A stretch of 64,000 nucleotides of DNA. Origin: Flavobacteriales bacterium. Its GTDB lineage: Bacteria > Bacteroidota > Bacteroidia > Flavobacteriales > Schleiferiaceae. The stretch spans positions 1 to 64,000 of the forward strand of contig JAAXJR010000032.1 in the NCBI GenBank assembly GCA_012269745.1, read 5' to 3'. The stretch's first letter is position 1. Every line of letters begins with the position of its first letter. Below are positions 8,303-18,125 of the stretch, in pieces. The notes under the pieces were generated by a model. It did no database searches, had not been told where the DNA came from, and worked only from the letters and a program-made list of their open reading frames with translations. The translations under genes were made by a program, and so were the position numbers.

Positions 8303-9300
8303 TAGGCTTCTGCGTTAAGCGCGGACCAAATTTGATCTTTTAGCGCCATAATATTCATTCCGGTTACCGAAGAGATGAATAAGTGAGGGATATCCGATGG
8401 TAGCTGCGCTGCAATTTCAACTTGCATTTCCTCGTCCAACATATCGGACTTTGTAATAGCTAAAATTCTGTCTTTATCTGCCAGTTCCGGATTGTAGGCG
8501 ACCAATTCATTGAGCAATATCTCGTACTCTTTCTTATAGTCTTCCGCATCAGCAGGGACCATGAAGAGCAGGAGTGCATTGCGCTCAATGTGACGTAAGA
8601 ATCGGTACCCTAGTCCTTTACCCTCTGAAGCACCTTCGATAATCCCCGGGATATCCGCCATTACAAACGAGCGGTAATCACGGTAGTTCACCATACCTAG
8701 GTTCGGAACCAAAGTGGTAAATGGATAATTAGCAATCTCAGGCTTTGCTGCACTTACGACGCTGAGCAAAGTACTCTTCCCAGCATTTGGAAATCCTACG
8801 AGACCGACATCGGCGAGAACTTTAAGCTCTAAGATGAACCAACCCTCTACAGGATCTTCTCCAGGCTGCGCGAAGCGTGGTGTTTGAAACGTGGCCGATT
8901 TAAAATGCACATTTCCCAGACCGCCTCGGCCACCTTTCACGAGAATCTTCTCTTCGCCGTCTTCGGTGATTTCAAAAAGCACCTCGCCAGTTTCCTCGTC
9001 TTTAGCCACCGTACCCAGAGGGACGTCGATGTACCTGTCCTCACCGTTGGCACCGGTTTTTTCTTGACCAGCACCGTTTTCACCGGATGAGGCCTTGATG
9101 TGCTTTTGGTATTTCAACGGAAGTAACGTCCACATTTGCGCATTTCCACGCACAATTACGTGGCCACCGCGACCGCCGTCACCGCCGTCTGGACCTCCCT
9201 TGGAAGTCATACGGTTTCTCAAGAGGTGAGTGGATCCTTTTCCACCACGACCGCTCTTGCAGTAGATTTTTACGTAATCAATGAAGTTGCTACCTGACAT
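8302..9300 (-). CDS. obgE: GTPase Obg
   Basis: A 332-residue essential ribosome-associated GTPase. The N-terminal glycine-rich Obg fold (residues 1-156, with repeated GG pairs) is followed by the G domain: P-loop GFPNAGKST (169-177), G3 DIPG (216-219) and G4 TKSD (283-286). There is no C-terminal OCT or long acidic tail, as in many Bacteroidota. The ATG at 9300 begins the Obg fold directly; the 13 extra upstream codons run into a hairpin and are unlikely to be translated. It follows adk on the same strand. Confidence 0.95.
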   Translation of the reverse strand: MSGSNFIDYVKIYCKSGRGGKGSTHLLRNRMTSKGGPDGGDGGRGGHVIVRGNAQMWTLLPLKYQKHIKASSGENGAGQEKTGANGEDRYIDVPLGTVAKDEETGEVLFEITEDGEEKILVKGGRGGLGNVHFKSATFQTPRFAQPGEDPVEGWFILELKVLADVGLVGFPNAGKSTLLSVVSAAKPEIANYPFTTLVPNLGMVNYRDYRSFVMADIPGIIEGASEGKGLGYRFLRHIERNALLLFMVPADAEDYKKEYEILLNELVAYNPELADKDRILAITKSDMLDEEMQVEIAAQLPSDIPHLFISSVTGMNIMALKDQIWSALNAEA

Positions 9301-9340
9301 AATAAAAGAGCAGCTTGCCATGGGGCAGCTGCTCTGCAAA
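9300..9340 (-). terminator. Terminator-like hairpin directly before obgE start
   Basis: On the minus strand AGAGCAGCT and its complement (9327-9335 with 9307-9315), extended by three more pairs around a bulge, form a GC-rich stem followed by TTTTATT and then the obgE ATG. It looks like an adk terminator or an obgE attenuator. Confidence 0.6.
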
Positions 9341-9373
9341 AGTACAATTAGTAAGTGGGTCTAGAAAAACCGA

Positions 9374-9946
9374 TTACAATGATTCAATAACCGCTACTAG
9401 ACGCTCTGTAATTTCTTCGATAGAACCTACACCGTCCACACCGCGGTACTTGCCTTGACCGTCGTAGAAATCTTTTACCGGGGCAGTCTCTTTGTTGTAG
9501 GTATTGATTCTGTTTTGGATTACTGCCGGATCGGCATCATCAGCACGACCAGAAGTCTTACCGCGCTCGAGCAAACGTACCTTCAGCTCCTCTTCTGCGA
9601 CCTCCAAAGCAATCATGCTTGTAATTGCCGTGCCACGTCCTTCTAGGAAAGTGTCTAGTGCTGCAGCTTGCGCATTTGTGCGAGGGAAACCGTCGAAAAT
9701 GAAACCTTTTGCATCTGGATTCTTGTTTACCGCATCCTCTAACATGGAGATGGTTACTGAATCCGGGACCAAGGCACCTTTGTCAATGTAAGATTTAGCC
9801 AAAAGGCCCAATTCTGTTTCATTCTTAATGTTGAATCGGAACAGATCGCCTGTACTTAAATGCACAAGAGAATAGCGCTTTACTAAGAATTCACTTTGGG
9901 TTCCTTTACCAGCCCCTGGAGGGCCGAATAATACGAGATTTAACAT
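9374..9946 (-). CDS. adk: Adenylate kinase
   Basis: A 190-residue cytosolic enzyme catalysing ATP + AMP = 2 ADP. The P-loop GPPGAGKGT is at residues 8-16, the AMP-binding LSTGDLFR motif near residue 30, the FDGFPRT motif near residue 84, and the short lid around GRADDAD near residue 135. It is the short form without the zinc-type lid insertion. The length is normal for Bacteroidota. Upstream (9947-10061) lies a divergent gap shared with the mannose-1-P guanylyltransferase gene. obgE follows after 73 bp that contain a hairpin. Confidence 0.96.
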   Translation of the reverse strand: MLNLVLFGPPGAGKGTQSEFLVKRYSLVHLSTGDLFRFNIKNETELGLLAKSYIDKGALVPDSVTISMLEDAVNKNPDAKGFIFDGFPRTNAQAAALDTFLEGRGTAITSMIALEVAEEELKVRLLERGKTSGRADDADPAVIQNRINTYNKETAPVKDFYDGQGKYRGVDGVGSIEEITERLVAVIESL

Positions 9947-10061
9947 TTCGATAGTTTTTAATTCCGTGTACGAAGATACCTACCAAAGTGAGAAATCCGT
10001 ACTATTGTATCCGATTTGAGCAAGTTTCTTGTTTCCAATCGATAAACCAACACACTGAAGT

Positions 10062-11144
10062 ATGAGAACGCCTTACTGTGTCATCATGGCTGGTGGAATC
10101 GGTAGCCGATTCTGGCCCATGTCGACAGAAGAGACCCCTAAGCAATTCTTAGATTTCCTTGACACAGGTGAGAGCTTAATCCAGCAAACTTACAATCGTG
10201 TCCGCCGCATTTTCAGTCCTGAAAACATTATTGTGGTGACCCACACGAACTACCGCCTTCAAACCATAAAGCACCTACCGGAATTGCCTGAAAGCAATAT
10301 CATTCTGGAACCGCTTCGTCGCAATACTGCACCTTGTATCGCCTATGCGGCACTCAAGATTAAGAAACGTGACCCGAAGGCCAACATCTTTATCACACCC
10401 GCAGATCACTTGATTTCGGACGAGGATGCCTTTGAAGCGCAGATTCGCAAAGGCCTCGAGAAGACTGAAAACTCAGATTGTTTTGTGACTATAGGCATCA
10501 AGCCACACAAACCCGAAACGGGGTACGGCTACATCCAATACGATGAGCTGAAGAGCGAGGGAGATGTTTATGCTGTTAAAGCCTTTACTGAAAAGCCGGA
10601 TATAGAGCACGCCAAACTCTTCATTGAGAGCGGCGATTTCCTTTGGAACGCAGGTATGTTCATTTGGAATATTGATGCACTCAGTGCTGGACTGGACAAG
10701 CATTTACCTGATCTCATGAGTACACTAGGTCGAGCATGGAACGACCTCGATACCAAATACGAAGAAGATGCAGTTTCTAAGGTGTACGCAGAATGTGATA
10801 ACATCAGCATCGATTATGGCTTAATGGAGCGCGCAGATCAAGTCTGTGTTATCCCAACCGTGATGGGATGGTCAGACCTGGGAAACTGGGGGGCCGTATA
10901 CGAGCTTAGCGATAAAGACGAAAACGGCAATGCGGTCATTGGTCGCAATATCCTTGCAAAAAATTGTAAAAACTGTCTCATCGTTAATGCTGCTGAAGAT
11001 AGAGCTCTGGTTGTGGATGAGCTGGAAGGAAAATTTGTCGTGCAAACTGATAAAACTTCATTAACTTTTCCTCTAGGAAACGATCAAGCCATCAAACAGA
11101 TCGCGAAAGCTGTTCGCGTAGAATTGGGAGAGGACTTCGTTTAG
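10062..11144 (+). CDS. manC: Mannose-1-phosphate guanylyltransferase
   Basis: A 360-residue nucleotidyltransferase making GDP-mannose from GTP and mannose-1-phosphate for capsule, glycan or lipid synthesis. The N-terminal signature MAGGIGSRFWPMS followed by TPKQF (residues 10-27) is diagnostic, and EPLRRNTAPCIAYAA near residue 85 and the FVTIGIKPHKPETGYGY region near residue 145 fit the family. There is no C-terminal cupin-type phosphomannose isomerase domain, so it is the single-function form. It stands 19 bp before the DUF389 gene on the same strand. Confidence 0.92.
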   Translation: MRTPYCVIMAGGIGSRFWPMSTEETPKQFLDFLDTGESLIQQTYNRVRRIFSPENIIVVTHTNYRLQTIKHLPELPESNIILEPLRRNTAPCIAYAALKIKKRDPKANIFITPADHLISDEDAFEAQIRKGLEKTENSDCFVTIGIKPHKPETGYGYIQYDELKSEGDVYAVKAFTEKPDIEHAKLFIESGDFLWNAGMFIWNIDALSAGLDKHLPDLMSTLGRAWNDLDTKYEEDAVSKVYAECDNISIDYGLMERADQVCVIPTVMGWSDLGNWGAVYELSDKDENGNAVIGRNILAKNCKNCLIVNAAEDRALVVDELEGKFVVQTDKTSLTFPLGNDQAIKQIAKAVRVELGEDFV

Positions 11145-11163
11145 AACTCTAGAATTTGACTAC

Positions 11164-12558
11164 GTGGAAAATACCAATAAACCGCAGGGACTAATCGGTG
11201 CCGCCATCACCAAATGGCCCGTAATCACACCTATACTTAGTTTTTTAAAGGACCGATTCTCCATCATCGATCTCGCCAATCCCAATGCGACCGTTGATGG
11301 GATTAAAAAGGACATAGAATTCCGTGGGTTCAGCCTATGGATTCTCATTTTCTCCATCTTCATCGCCTCCATCGGCCTCAATGTCGATTCCACCGCAGTG
11401 GTCATCGGAGCCATGCTCATCTCACCTTTAATGGGTCCTATCATGGGATTAGGCCTCAGCTTAGGTATTAATGACTTCAAGCTTCTTACCAAATCGTTGA
11501 AGAACCTTGGTGTGGCTGTAGGAATTGGACTTGTAGTCTCGGCCTTTTACTTCCTCATTTCTCCCATTTCAGCACCATCAAACGAGCTCTTCGCACGAAC
11601 CAACCCAACCCTACTGGACGTACTCGTGGCTTTCTTCGGGGGTCTCGCGGGTATACTCGCCGGTTCACGTAAGGAAAAATCAAATGTAATCCCAGGGGTT
11701 GCTATCGCTACAGCTTTGATGCCCCCGCTCTGCACGGCAGGCTATGGTCTAGCTCATGGTGAATGGCACTACTTCTTTGGCGCCCTATACCTCTTCTTAA
11801 TCAATGCAGTGCTCATCGCTACATCGACCACCTTGATCGTACGCTACCTGCGTTTCCCTTTAGTTGAAATTGTCGATCCAATACGCGCAAAAAAGACCAG
11901 CCGTTGGTTCTCCATAGGCCTTGTAGTGATCATCGTACCTTCCATCTACATTATGTACCGTACGGTAACCGATTCCATCAACCAACGCAAGATTGAAACC
12001 TACCTCACTGAAACTGTCGTATACCCTGGCACCGAAATTTTAAAAGAAGAAATTGCCTTTAACGGAGGAACACCCGAAGTCACCCTAGTACTCTTCGGTG
12101 ATCGCGTACCCAATGGGCTCACCGGACAATGGTCCACAGCTTTTAGCCAAGAGTTCGGCGGCTCGCTCTCCATTGTCCAAGACGAAAAAGAGGCCCAGGG
12201 ACTTGAGGAGATGTCCAAAATGGTGCAGCTCTATTCTGAGGGTCGCGACGAAGCGCGCTCCTACCAAGAGAAAATCACCACACTTGAGGGTCAGCTTGGC
12301 CAGCTCGAAAACCAACTTATCCCTGCCAATCTCAGTGCAGAAATTCGCATCAATTATCCTGATCTCGAGAGTTTCTCTATTGGAACCATGCAGTACGGAC
12401 TAGATAGCATTTCAGACGGTGCACTCATCGCTGTAGCCTTTGTAGATTGGAAATCAGAGGTAGATTCAACACTCGTTCCACGCAGAAACAAACAGCTCGA
12501 AGATTGGCTCAAATTGCGCCTCAATAAAGACCAAGTCTTGGTGCAGCCGATGCCTTAA
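11164..12558 (+). CDS. DUF389 membrane protein
   Basis: A 464-residue protein of the DUF389 (hydrophobic domain) family. Several membrane segments occupy roughly residues 50-275, with the conserved GAMLISPLMGPIMGLGLSLG region near residue 82 and IATALMPPLCTAGYGLA near residue 180. The soluble C-terminus (280-464) contains a coiled coil (SYQEKITTLEGQLGQLENQL). It begins with GTG at 11164, 19 bp after manC. The transported or sensed molecule of this family is unknown to me. A bidirectional terminator follows. Confidence 0.85.
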   Translation: MENTNKPQGLIGAAITKWPVITPILSFLKDRFSIIDLANPNATVDGIKKDIEFRGFSLWILIFSIFIASIGLNVDSTAVVIGAMLISPLMGPIMGLGLSLGINDFKLLTKSLKNLGVAVGIGLVVSAFYFLISPISAPSNELFARTNPTLLDVLVAFFGGLAGILAGSRKEKSNVIPGVAIATALMPPLCTAGYGLAHGEWHYFFGALYLFLINAVLIATSTTLIVRYLRFPLVEIVDPIRAKKTSRWFSIGLVVIIVPSIYIMYRTVTDSINQRKIETYLTETVVYPGTEILKEEIAFNGGTPEVTLVLFGDRVPNGLTGQWSTAFSQEFGGSLSIVQDEKEAQGLEEMSKMVQLYSEGRDEARSYQEKITTLEGQLGQLENQLIPANLSAEIRINYPDLESFSIGTMQYGLDSISDGALIAVAFVDWKSEVDSTLVPRRNKQLEDWLKLRLNKDQVLVQPMP

Positions 12559-12587
12559 TACTAGAAGCTGAAAAAAATTGCATCAAA

Positions 12588-12626
12588 AAGAACCCCCGCG
12601 AGCTGCGCCCGCGGGGGTTTGTTTTA
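12588..12626. terminator. Bidirectional terminator between DUF389 gene and fumC
   Basis: AACCCCCGCG (12591-12600) pairs with CGCGGGGGTT around a short loop. An A run precedes and a T-rich run follows, so it can end transcripts from both strands. Confidence 0.85.
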
Positions 12627-12655
12627 TCAAAATTTTCTGCCCTTCGGTCAGAAAA

Positions 12656-14050
12656 CTACAGCTTACCTACCATAGTCTCCGGACGCACCCACTGATCGAA
12701 CTCTTCAGCAGTGAGATAGCCTAGATTGACGGCCTCTTGTTTCAAAGTAGTTCCGTTCTCATGTGCAGTCTTCGCAATCTTCGCAGCCTTCTCGTAACCA
12801 ATCTTGGTATTAAGAGCAGTAACGAGCATTAACGAGTTGTTCAAATGGTTTTCGATCGCCTTGTAATTAGGCTCGATACCCACCGCACAGTTGTTGTTGA
12901 AGCTCACACACGCATCGCCGATGAGCTCAGCACTTTGCAATACGTTATACGCCATCACTGGCTTGAATACGTTGAGCTCGTAGTGGCCTTGAGCACCTGC
13001 CACAGTAACTGTAGTGTGGTTCCCCATTACCTGTGCACATACCATAGTCATCGCCTCAGCCTGTGTAGGGTTCACCTTTCCTGGCATGATTGACGATCCT
13101 GGCTCGTTCGCTGGAATGATCAACTCGCCAATTCCTGAGCGCGGACCTGAAGCCAACAAGCGAATGTCATTTGCAATCTTATTCAAGCTTACTGCCAACT
13201 GGTTCAATGCACCGTGTGTCTCCACCAAGGCATCATGGGCGGCAAGAGCTTCAAACTTGTTTTCAGCAGTACGGAACGGCATACCAGTGAATTCTGCGAT
13301 GTATTTCGCCACCGTTTCTGAATAGCCTTCAGGCGTATTAATTCCTGTACCCACAGCAGTACCGCCTAGTGCGATCTCACTCATGTGGTCCAAGGTGTTT
13401 CTTAGTGCTTTTAGTCCATGGTTCAATTGGCTCACATAACCAGAAAACTCCTGACCTACGGTAAGCGGCGTCGCATCCATAAGGTGCGTACGACCAATCT
13501 TCACCACCTTCCAGAACTCTTTGCTCTTTGCCTCCAAAGTATCACGGAGCAATTCCACCGAAGGAATCGTGTTCTCAATCACCTTCTTATAGATGGCAAT
13601 GTGCATGCCTGTTGGGAAGGTATCGTTCGAGCTCTGGCTCTTGTTCACATCGTCGTTCGGGTGGATCAATCGATCGCCTTCGCCAAGCGTGTTTCCAGCT
13701 AGCACGTGGGCACGATTCGCAATCACCTCGTTCGTGTTCATATTGCTCTGTGTACCTGAACCTGTCTGCCAAACCACCAATGGGAATTGGTCGTTGTGCT
13801 TACCTTCTAGAATCTCGTCACATACAGCACCAATAAGGTCGCGCTTCTCCTCTGTCAAGACACCCGCATCGCAATTCGCGTATGCAGCTGCTTTTTTCAA
13901 ATACGCAAAACCTTCAATGATTTCAAGCGGCATAGTACCCGCAGGACCAATCTTAAAGTTGTTGCGCGAACGCTCTGTCTGTGCACCCCAGTACTTATCT
14001 GCCGGTACTTTCACTTCACCCATGGTGTCGTGCTCAATTCTGTATTCCAT
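12656..14050 (-). CDS. fumC: Fumarate hydratase, class II
   Basis: A 464-residue iron-independent fumarase of the TCA cycle, converting fumarate to malate as a cytosolic tetramer. The fumarase/aspartase superfamily signature [11 protein letters not shown] is near residue 320, the [16 protein letters not shown] substrate-binding stretch near residue 95, and SSNDTFPT and [10 protein letters not shown] further along. The length equals the family's usual 460-467. It is a monocistronic-looking minus-strand gene with a terminator downstream. Confidence 0.96.
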   Translation of the reverse strand: MEYRIEHDTMGEVKVPADKYWGAQTERSRNNFKIGPAGTMPLEIIEGFAYLKKAAAYANCDAGVLTEEKRDLIGAVCDEILEGKHNDQFPLVVWQTGSGTQSNMNTNEVIANRAHVLAGNTLGEGDRLIHPNDDVNKSQSSNDTFPTGMHIAIYKKVIENTIPSVELLRDTLEAKSKEFWKVVKIGRTHLMDATPLTVGQEFSGYVSQLNHGLKALRNTLDHMSEIALGGTAVGTGINTPEGYSETVAKYIAEFTGMPFRTAENKFEALAAHDALVETHGALNQLAVSLNKIANDIRLLASGPRSGIGELIIPANEPGSSIMPGKVNPTQAEAMTMVCAQVMGNHTTVTVAGAQGHYELNVFKPVMAYNVLQSAELIGDACVSFNNNCAVGIEPNYKAIENHLNNSLMLVTALNTKIGYEKAAKIAKTAHENGTTLKQEAVNLGYLTAEEFDQWVRPETMVGKL

Positions 14051-14188
14051 CGTAATAATGACTAATTGATTCTCAGTTCTTGAATTACAAATTTAGGGCA
14101 CAGAAATTCTGCAGCATCATCTTCGCCTGCTATCTTGGTAGCTATCAATTTTTAGCTTAAAAGTTGAATCTAAATCAATTCCGCTCCT

Positions 14189-14196
14189 TATCTTTA
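14189..14196 (+). promoter_or_regulatory. -7-like box (TATCTTTA) for the 57-aa membrane peptide
   Basis: Seven of eight positions fit TAnnTTTG, ending 21 nt before the ATG at 14218, the same distance as at mvaA, rplU and purK. Confidence 0.4.
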
Positions 14197-14217
14197 CCGC
14201 CACTTAAACGAACACTT

Positions 14218-14391
14218 ATGAAATTTTTAGGTTTCCTCGTATTCTTAGTTGTAGCCCTTATGGGATTCTCAATGCTCGCTTTCTTGGGTCTATTCGTAGG
14301 CTACTGGTTGACATTGATTGGCTTGGAATCTGTTAATCCAAAGATTGCTCACGCGATTATTGGTCACAAAGAAGAAGAATCTGCAGAGTAA
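14218..14391 (+). CDS. Small membrane protein, 57 aa
   Basis: A 57-residue protein with one or two hydrophobic segments (residues 3-37) and a short charged C-terminus ending in Glu-rich residues. ATG at 14218 is preferred over an upstream TTG at 14164 because a TATCTTTA promoter-like box ends 21 nt before it, and the extension lies over that box. A clean terminator follows its stop. It stands alone between fumC and arsC. Function unknown. Confidence 0.6.
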   Translation: MKFLGFLVFLVVALMGFSMLAFLGLFVGYWLTLIGLESVNPKIAHAIIGHKEEESAE

Positions 14392-14412
14392 TTCTGAAGA
14401 TCATTAATATTG

Positions 14413-14445
14413 AAAAAGCCCGAGCTCACGCTCGGGCTTTTTTGT
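14413..14445. terminator. Bidirectional terminator between convergent genes
   Basis: A 12-bp stem built on AAGCCCGAG and its complement, with an A run before and a T run after, lies between the 57-aa gene and arsC, which converge here. Confidence 0.88.
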
Positions 14446-14457
14446 TTGATATAGTTT

Positions 14458-14805
14458 CTAAAGCACCTCCTCAGCTTTCTCAGCCGGACGCGCCACAACA
14501 GCCTTGTCGCCGTTCAGAATGATGGGACGTTCCATCAAGCGCGGGTTTTCAATCATCGCTAAGATGATCTCATCTTCTCCCAGTTCTAGGTCGCGGTATT
14601 CTTCCTTCCACAACGTCTCGTTCTTGCGTACAAGGTCGAGCGCGTCCATATTTAGGGCATCAAGCACTTCCTCTAGCTCAGAAGGGGTCATACTTTCCTC
14701 GTCCTTCATGTAGTGGCGCACTTCGAAAGAGACGCCTTTCTCTTCCAAGTAAGCCAAGGCTTCACGTGATTTTCTACAGCGCGGATTGTGGTATACTTTG
14801 ATCAT
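14458..14805 (-). CDS. ArsC/Spx-type (arsenate reductase family) protein
   Basis: A 115-residue thioredoxin-fold protein of the ArsC/YffB family. Catalytic Cys lies in NPRCRKSREAL (about residues 8-18), and the ENPRLMERPII region near residue 88 with Arg is typical of glutaredoxin-linked arsenate reductases. Single-Cys members outside ars operons are often general redox proteins, and no ars genes are near, so true arsenate reduction is unproven. It starts one base after the stop of the 1083-residue T9SS protein, so they may share a transcript. Confidence 0.85.
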   Translation of the reverse strand: MIKVYHNPRCRKSREALAYLEEKGVSFEVRHYMKDEESMTPSELEEVLDALNMDALDLVRKNETLWKEEYRDLELGEDEIILAMIENPRLMERPIILNGDKAVVARPAEKAEEVL

Positions 14806-14806
14806 T

Positions 14807-17800
14807 CTAATAGATTATGTGCAGGACGCCATCCTCAGTAATGTCGCCACAGCGGTTGGTTGCTTTGAGTTGGTAAAAATACACACCCGGAGTGAGAATC
14901 TTGTCGTCGTAATCGGCCTGCCATTCAAAGCTGACCACGTTGGTTTCAAAAACCTTAACGCCCCATCGATTGTGGACAATGAGGTGAAAATCGTCCCAAT
15001 TCTCGCTCGTATTCACCAAAAACGCATCGTTGATTCCGTCGTTATTTGGCGTAACAAAGTTGGGCACGGTGAATGCCTCTCCGGCAAAATAGACATCAAA
15101 GCTTTCGGTGAGTGTATCGCTGGTTCCACAAATGCTGTCGTACCCGACTATACTGATGTCATAGATGCCGCTCTGCGAAATCTGTAAAGGATTTGAATTT
15201 CCCGCCACTTGACCATCTACGAGCCATTCAAAACCTTGGTAAGTAGCGTTTAAAATGGCATTGAAATCTACCGATTCGCGCGTTTCACATTCCTCCAAGG
15301 AAGTATTGATCTGCATGAAAGGCGGTATCCGAAACACGAGGGTATCCTCAAAGAGTTGCGTGATGTTACAATTCGTATCTAGCACATTTAAGCTTACCGG
15401 ATTGGCACCGGGTACTGGCATGTTGAATTGGACCTGGGCGGAAGAAAAATTCACTCCGGCAAAATCCCATTCAAGCTCGTAATCCGTTACAATGGAACTA
15501 TCGCTGACCAAACGTGCAGTGGCGACCACTTGGCGGGAAGGATCGCAATAATCATAGCTGTAATCTATCCACACGCTGTCATAAGCCGGATTCACTTGGA
15601 GGGTAAAGGTGGTGGTGTCCCAAGTATCGCACACCGTGTCTTGGCCAATGACTTGGACATTGTAAGTGCCCGGCGTATCGTAGATGTGGGAAGTGATAAA
15701 ACCAGTATCTAAGCTAACATTCCCATCGTCCCAATCAATCGTATAGGCCTGAACATTGCTCGAGCTGTCGAGGATATTGAACGAATTTGGAATACAAAAC
15801 ACAGGAGGATCTGGGGTCAATTCCAAACGCGCATTCTGAATATCCATATCGATGACGGTCACCGCGAGGTTGCAATTCGTTGAATTGTTAGTCGTCGAAT
15901 AAGCCGTTGACGGGAAGGCCGGATAGGCACTATTTCCTCCACAACCGGCACAAACACCCTGGTAGATGCGTCCCTTTTTATCGAACCTGGAAGTCCCTCC
16001 ATCTACATGTTCTCTCGAAGATGAACCGTAATAGGTGGCCAATCGAGCGCTTCTCCAACTAGGATCTAAAACCAAAAAATAGAAATCTCGGCCGTCCGTA
16101 GTCGTTCGCACCGCATTTGGAGTCAACGCGAGACCGTTGGTGTTGCCCTCAGTATTTGGACTGCCGCCCCAACCACTGAAATAAGTATTACCACAATCGT
16201 CTATCAAAAGTGCCGTTGGACTTAAATCTACCGTGGTATGTGAGCTGTCCCCGAAGACAAGTGTCCTGTTATTTGTGAATGCGCCAGCGACACTGTCAAA
16301 GGTGAATTCCATGAAATATTGTGCACTCCCAGGCTGTCCCCAAAAGCTGGTATCTGAAGCAAGAAGCCCGCCTTTGTGCTGGCCAACAACGGTAAATACT
16401 GTAGTTGTATCGCCCGGAGTATTAGGCTCAATGAAGAAGTGTTGGTTGTAAGCGGTATCTGTTGAACTGTGAATGGCTTCAAGAATTGGCGCAGAATAAT
16501 CGCGCAGATCTATAGCGCCCAAAAGCGCACTGTGATTGCCAGAAGAGGTCAAAACAAGTGAATCACCAACTGCAGACAAATAGCTTTCCGAAGAATTAAT
16601 CGCACCTGCGACGAATACCCGTGAAGAGTTCTGTGCATTGCCCTCTTTCGAGGTTAAGGACAAGCTGTACAATGCCTCGTCCCCTTCGGTACCCACGTAG
16701 GTGCTGTAAAAAAGCGAGTCCATGTTTCTGCTGAATACAGAAAGTACGCCGTCCAATCCGCCTTGGTAATCTGTAGCACCAGGAGTAATTGGATACCCTG
16801 AAGAATCTGCCGTGGCTACCAAATATACCGGACCACCGCCGCGCTGTACCTCGATCTCTCCGCGGAAACTATCGCCATAATTAAAGCGCAGACTGTCGTT
16901 AAAGCCTTCGTTGTTCTCCCCGCCAAGGAAGGTCGAGCCTAATAGCTGGGTCCCATCTGCACTGATCGCACTAACGTACATATCTGAACCATTAGATAAC
17001 GTATAGTACTCCGCTACAGCGGAATTTCCACCTCCAAAAGAGGTGTCGTTAGCATTTGCTGTCACCGCAAAATCTGAAGAACCCGTCAGGCCCATCACGT
17101 AGAGGTTTCCGTTCTCATCACAGTCCATACTGTGGGGCTGATCTAGATTGTTTCCTCCGAGGTAGGCAGACCAAAGCAACTGTGAACCGTCTGCGCTAAA
17201 TTTTGAAATAGCACCGTCAAAGAACCCGCCGTTATAGCTAATATCATAGCTCCCTAAAACCACTGGATACCCCGTACCAAAGACAATCCCGCCGCCAAAA
17301 GCATTTCCATTATCGTCAAAGGTGGCAGTGTACCCAAAATTGTCCGCCTGAGAACCAGAATAAGTACTGAAGATGTAGACAGGGTCGATAGTAAGCGTTT
17401 GACTTTGGTCGTAAGCTCCGAGGTTAATTCGAACCTCGTCCTTTCCTCTTAGGTAGCGCGCACGAACTTCCTTACTTCCTTGATAAGCATAAGGCATCTC
17501 CTCCTCCAAAGTACCTATGGCCGTTCGAATCTTCACTTTCTTAGGCAAGACATCTAGCCCTTGAACACCACCATATTCTTGAACAATCACTGAAGGATCT
17601 GCACCAGGATGAACGATCCAATCGTACTTCATACCTCCAGTAGCAGAATACACTTTTAAGTCAATGCCGGGATAAACATCTTGTGCAATTATCCCGTAAA
17701 AAGAAGGCACACTAGTTCTCCACCGTGAGCGATGACCGAGGTAGAAATGATTCTTGTGATCGAAGGCCTCACCACCTTTCCAATTCAATTTGTTCGCCCC

Positions 17801-18058
17801 GGCAAACTTCAGCGAGAAATTGGCGTAATGCAGCGTATCTGAATAATGATGCTTTTCAGGAGCACTATGGTTGTGCTGATCGTCGGGATCGAGGATACTA
17901 AATACAATCGAATCGCCAGTTAGAAAAATAGCATTCGCACCAAAGCGATACACAAATTCTGAAGGGTCCTCCCACTGGCCGTCATTGCGCACGAAACCCT
18001 GCTGGGCACTAAGCCCAAGGCTCCATAAGACAGCCGCGAAAAGAAGGATTTTGCGCAT
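14807..18058 (-). CDS. Large secreted PKD/beta-repeat protein with T9SS type B sorting domain
   Basis: A 1083-residue secreted protein. The signal peptide (MRKILLFAAVLWSLGLSAQQ) is followed by an N-terminal domain beginning FVRNDGQW, typical of Bacteroidota surface proteins with SBBP-like repeats. Residues about 230-720 contain repeated beta-propeller-like units (for example FSTYSGSQADNFGYTATFDDNGN and LLWSAYLGGNNLDQ). PKD-like domains follow at about 745-830. The C-terminus from VPNFVTPNNDGINDAF with VHNRWG is a CHU_C / type B T9SS sorting domain. Probably a cell-surface or gliding-related adhesin. An ArsC-like gene follows after one base. Confidence 0.87.
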   Translation of the reverse strand: MRKILLFAAVLWSLGLSAQQGFVRNDGQWEDPSEFVYRFGANAIFLTGDSIVFSILDPDDQHNHSAPEKHHYSDTLHYANFSLKFAGANKLNWKGGEAFDHKNHFYLGHRSRWRTSVPSFYGIIAQDVYPGIDLKVYSATGGMKYDWIVHPGADPSVIVQEYGGVQGLDVLPKKVKIRTAIGTLEEEMPYAYQGSKEVRARYLRGKDEVRINLGAYDQSQTLTIDPVYIFSTYSGSQADNFGYTATFDDNGNAFGGGIVFGTGYPVVLGSYDISYNGGFFDGAISKFSADGSQLLWSAYLGGNNLDQPHSMDCDENGNLYVMGLTGSSDFAVTANANDTSFGGGNSAVAEYYTLSNGSDMYVSAISADGTQLLGSTFLGGENNEGFNDSLRFNYGDSFRGEIEVQRGGGPVYLVATADSSGYPITPGATDYQGGLDGVLSVFSRNMDSLFYSTYVGTEGDEALYSLSLTSKEGNAQNSSRVFVAGAINSSESYLSAVGDSLVLTSSGNHSALLGAIDLRDYSAPILEAIHSSTDTAYNQHFFIEPNTPGDTTTVFTVVGQHKGGLLASDTSFWGQPGSAQYFMEFTFDSVAGAFTNNRTLVFGDSSHTTVDLSPTALLIDDCGNTYFSGWGGSPNTEGNTNGLALTPNAVRTTTDGRDFYFLVLDPSWRSARLATYYGSSSREHVDGGTSRFDKKGRIYQGVCAGCGGNSAYPAFPSTAYSTTNNSTNCNLAVTVIDMDIQNARLELTPDPPVFCIPNSFNILDSSSNVQAYTIDWDDGNVSLDTGFITSHIYDTPGTYNVQVIGQDTVCDTWDTTTFTLQVNPAYDSVWIDYSYDYCDPSRQVVATARLVSDSSIVTDYELEWDFAGVNFSSAQVQFNMPVPGANPVSLNVLDTNCNITQLFEDTLVFRIPPFMQINTSLEECETRESVDFNAILNATYQGFEWLVDGQVAGNSNPLQISQSGIYDISIVGYDSICGTSDTLTESFDVYFAGEAFTVPNFVTPNNDGINDAFLVNTSENWDDFHLIVHNRWGVKVFETNVVSFEWQADYDDKILTPGVYFYQLKATNRCGDITEDGVLHIIY

Positions 18059-18125
18059 AACTCAATATACTGACTATTTAACCCCTACGGGCTCATTTTG
18101 TGCACTGAGTCAGCGCGTTTGCTAA

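Noticed and set aside
13593-14069. 158-codon frame opposite fumC
   Set aside because: Antisense shadow of a highly conserved gene with strong codon bias; no independent features.
14164-14217. 18-codon TTG-start extension of the 57-aa membrane protein
   Set aside because: It would cover the promoter-like TATCTTTA box; the ATG at 14218 has the usual 21-nt spacing from it.
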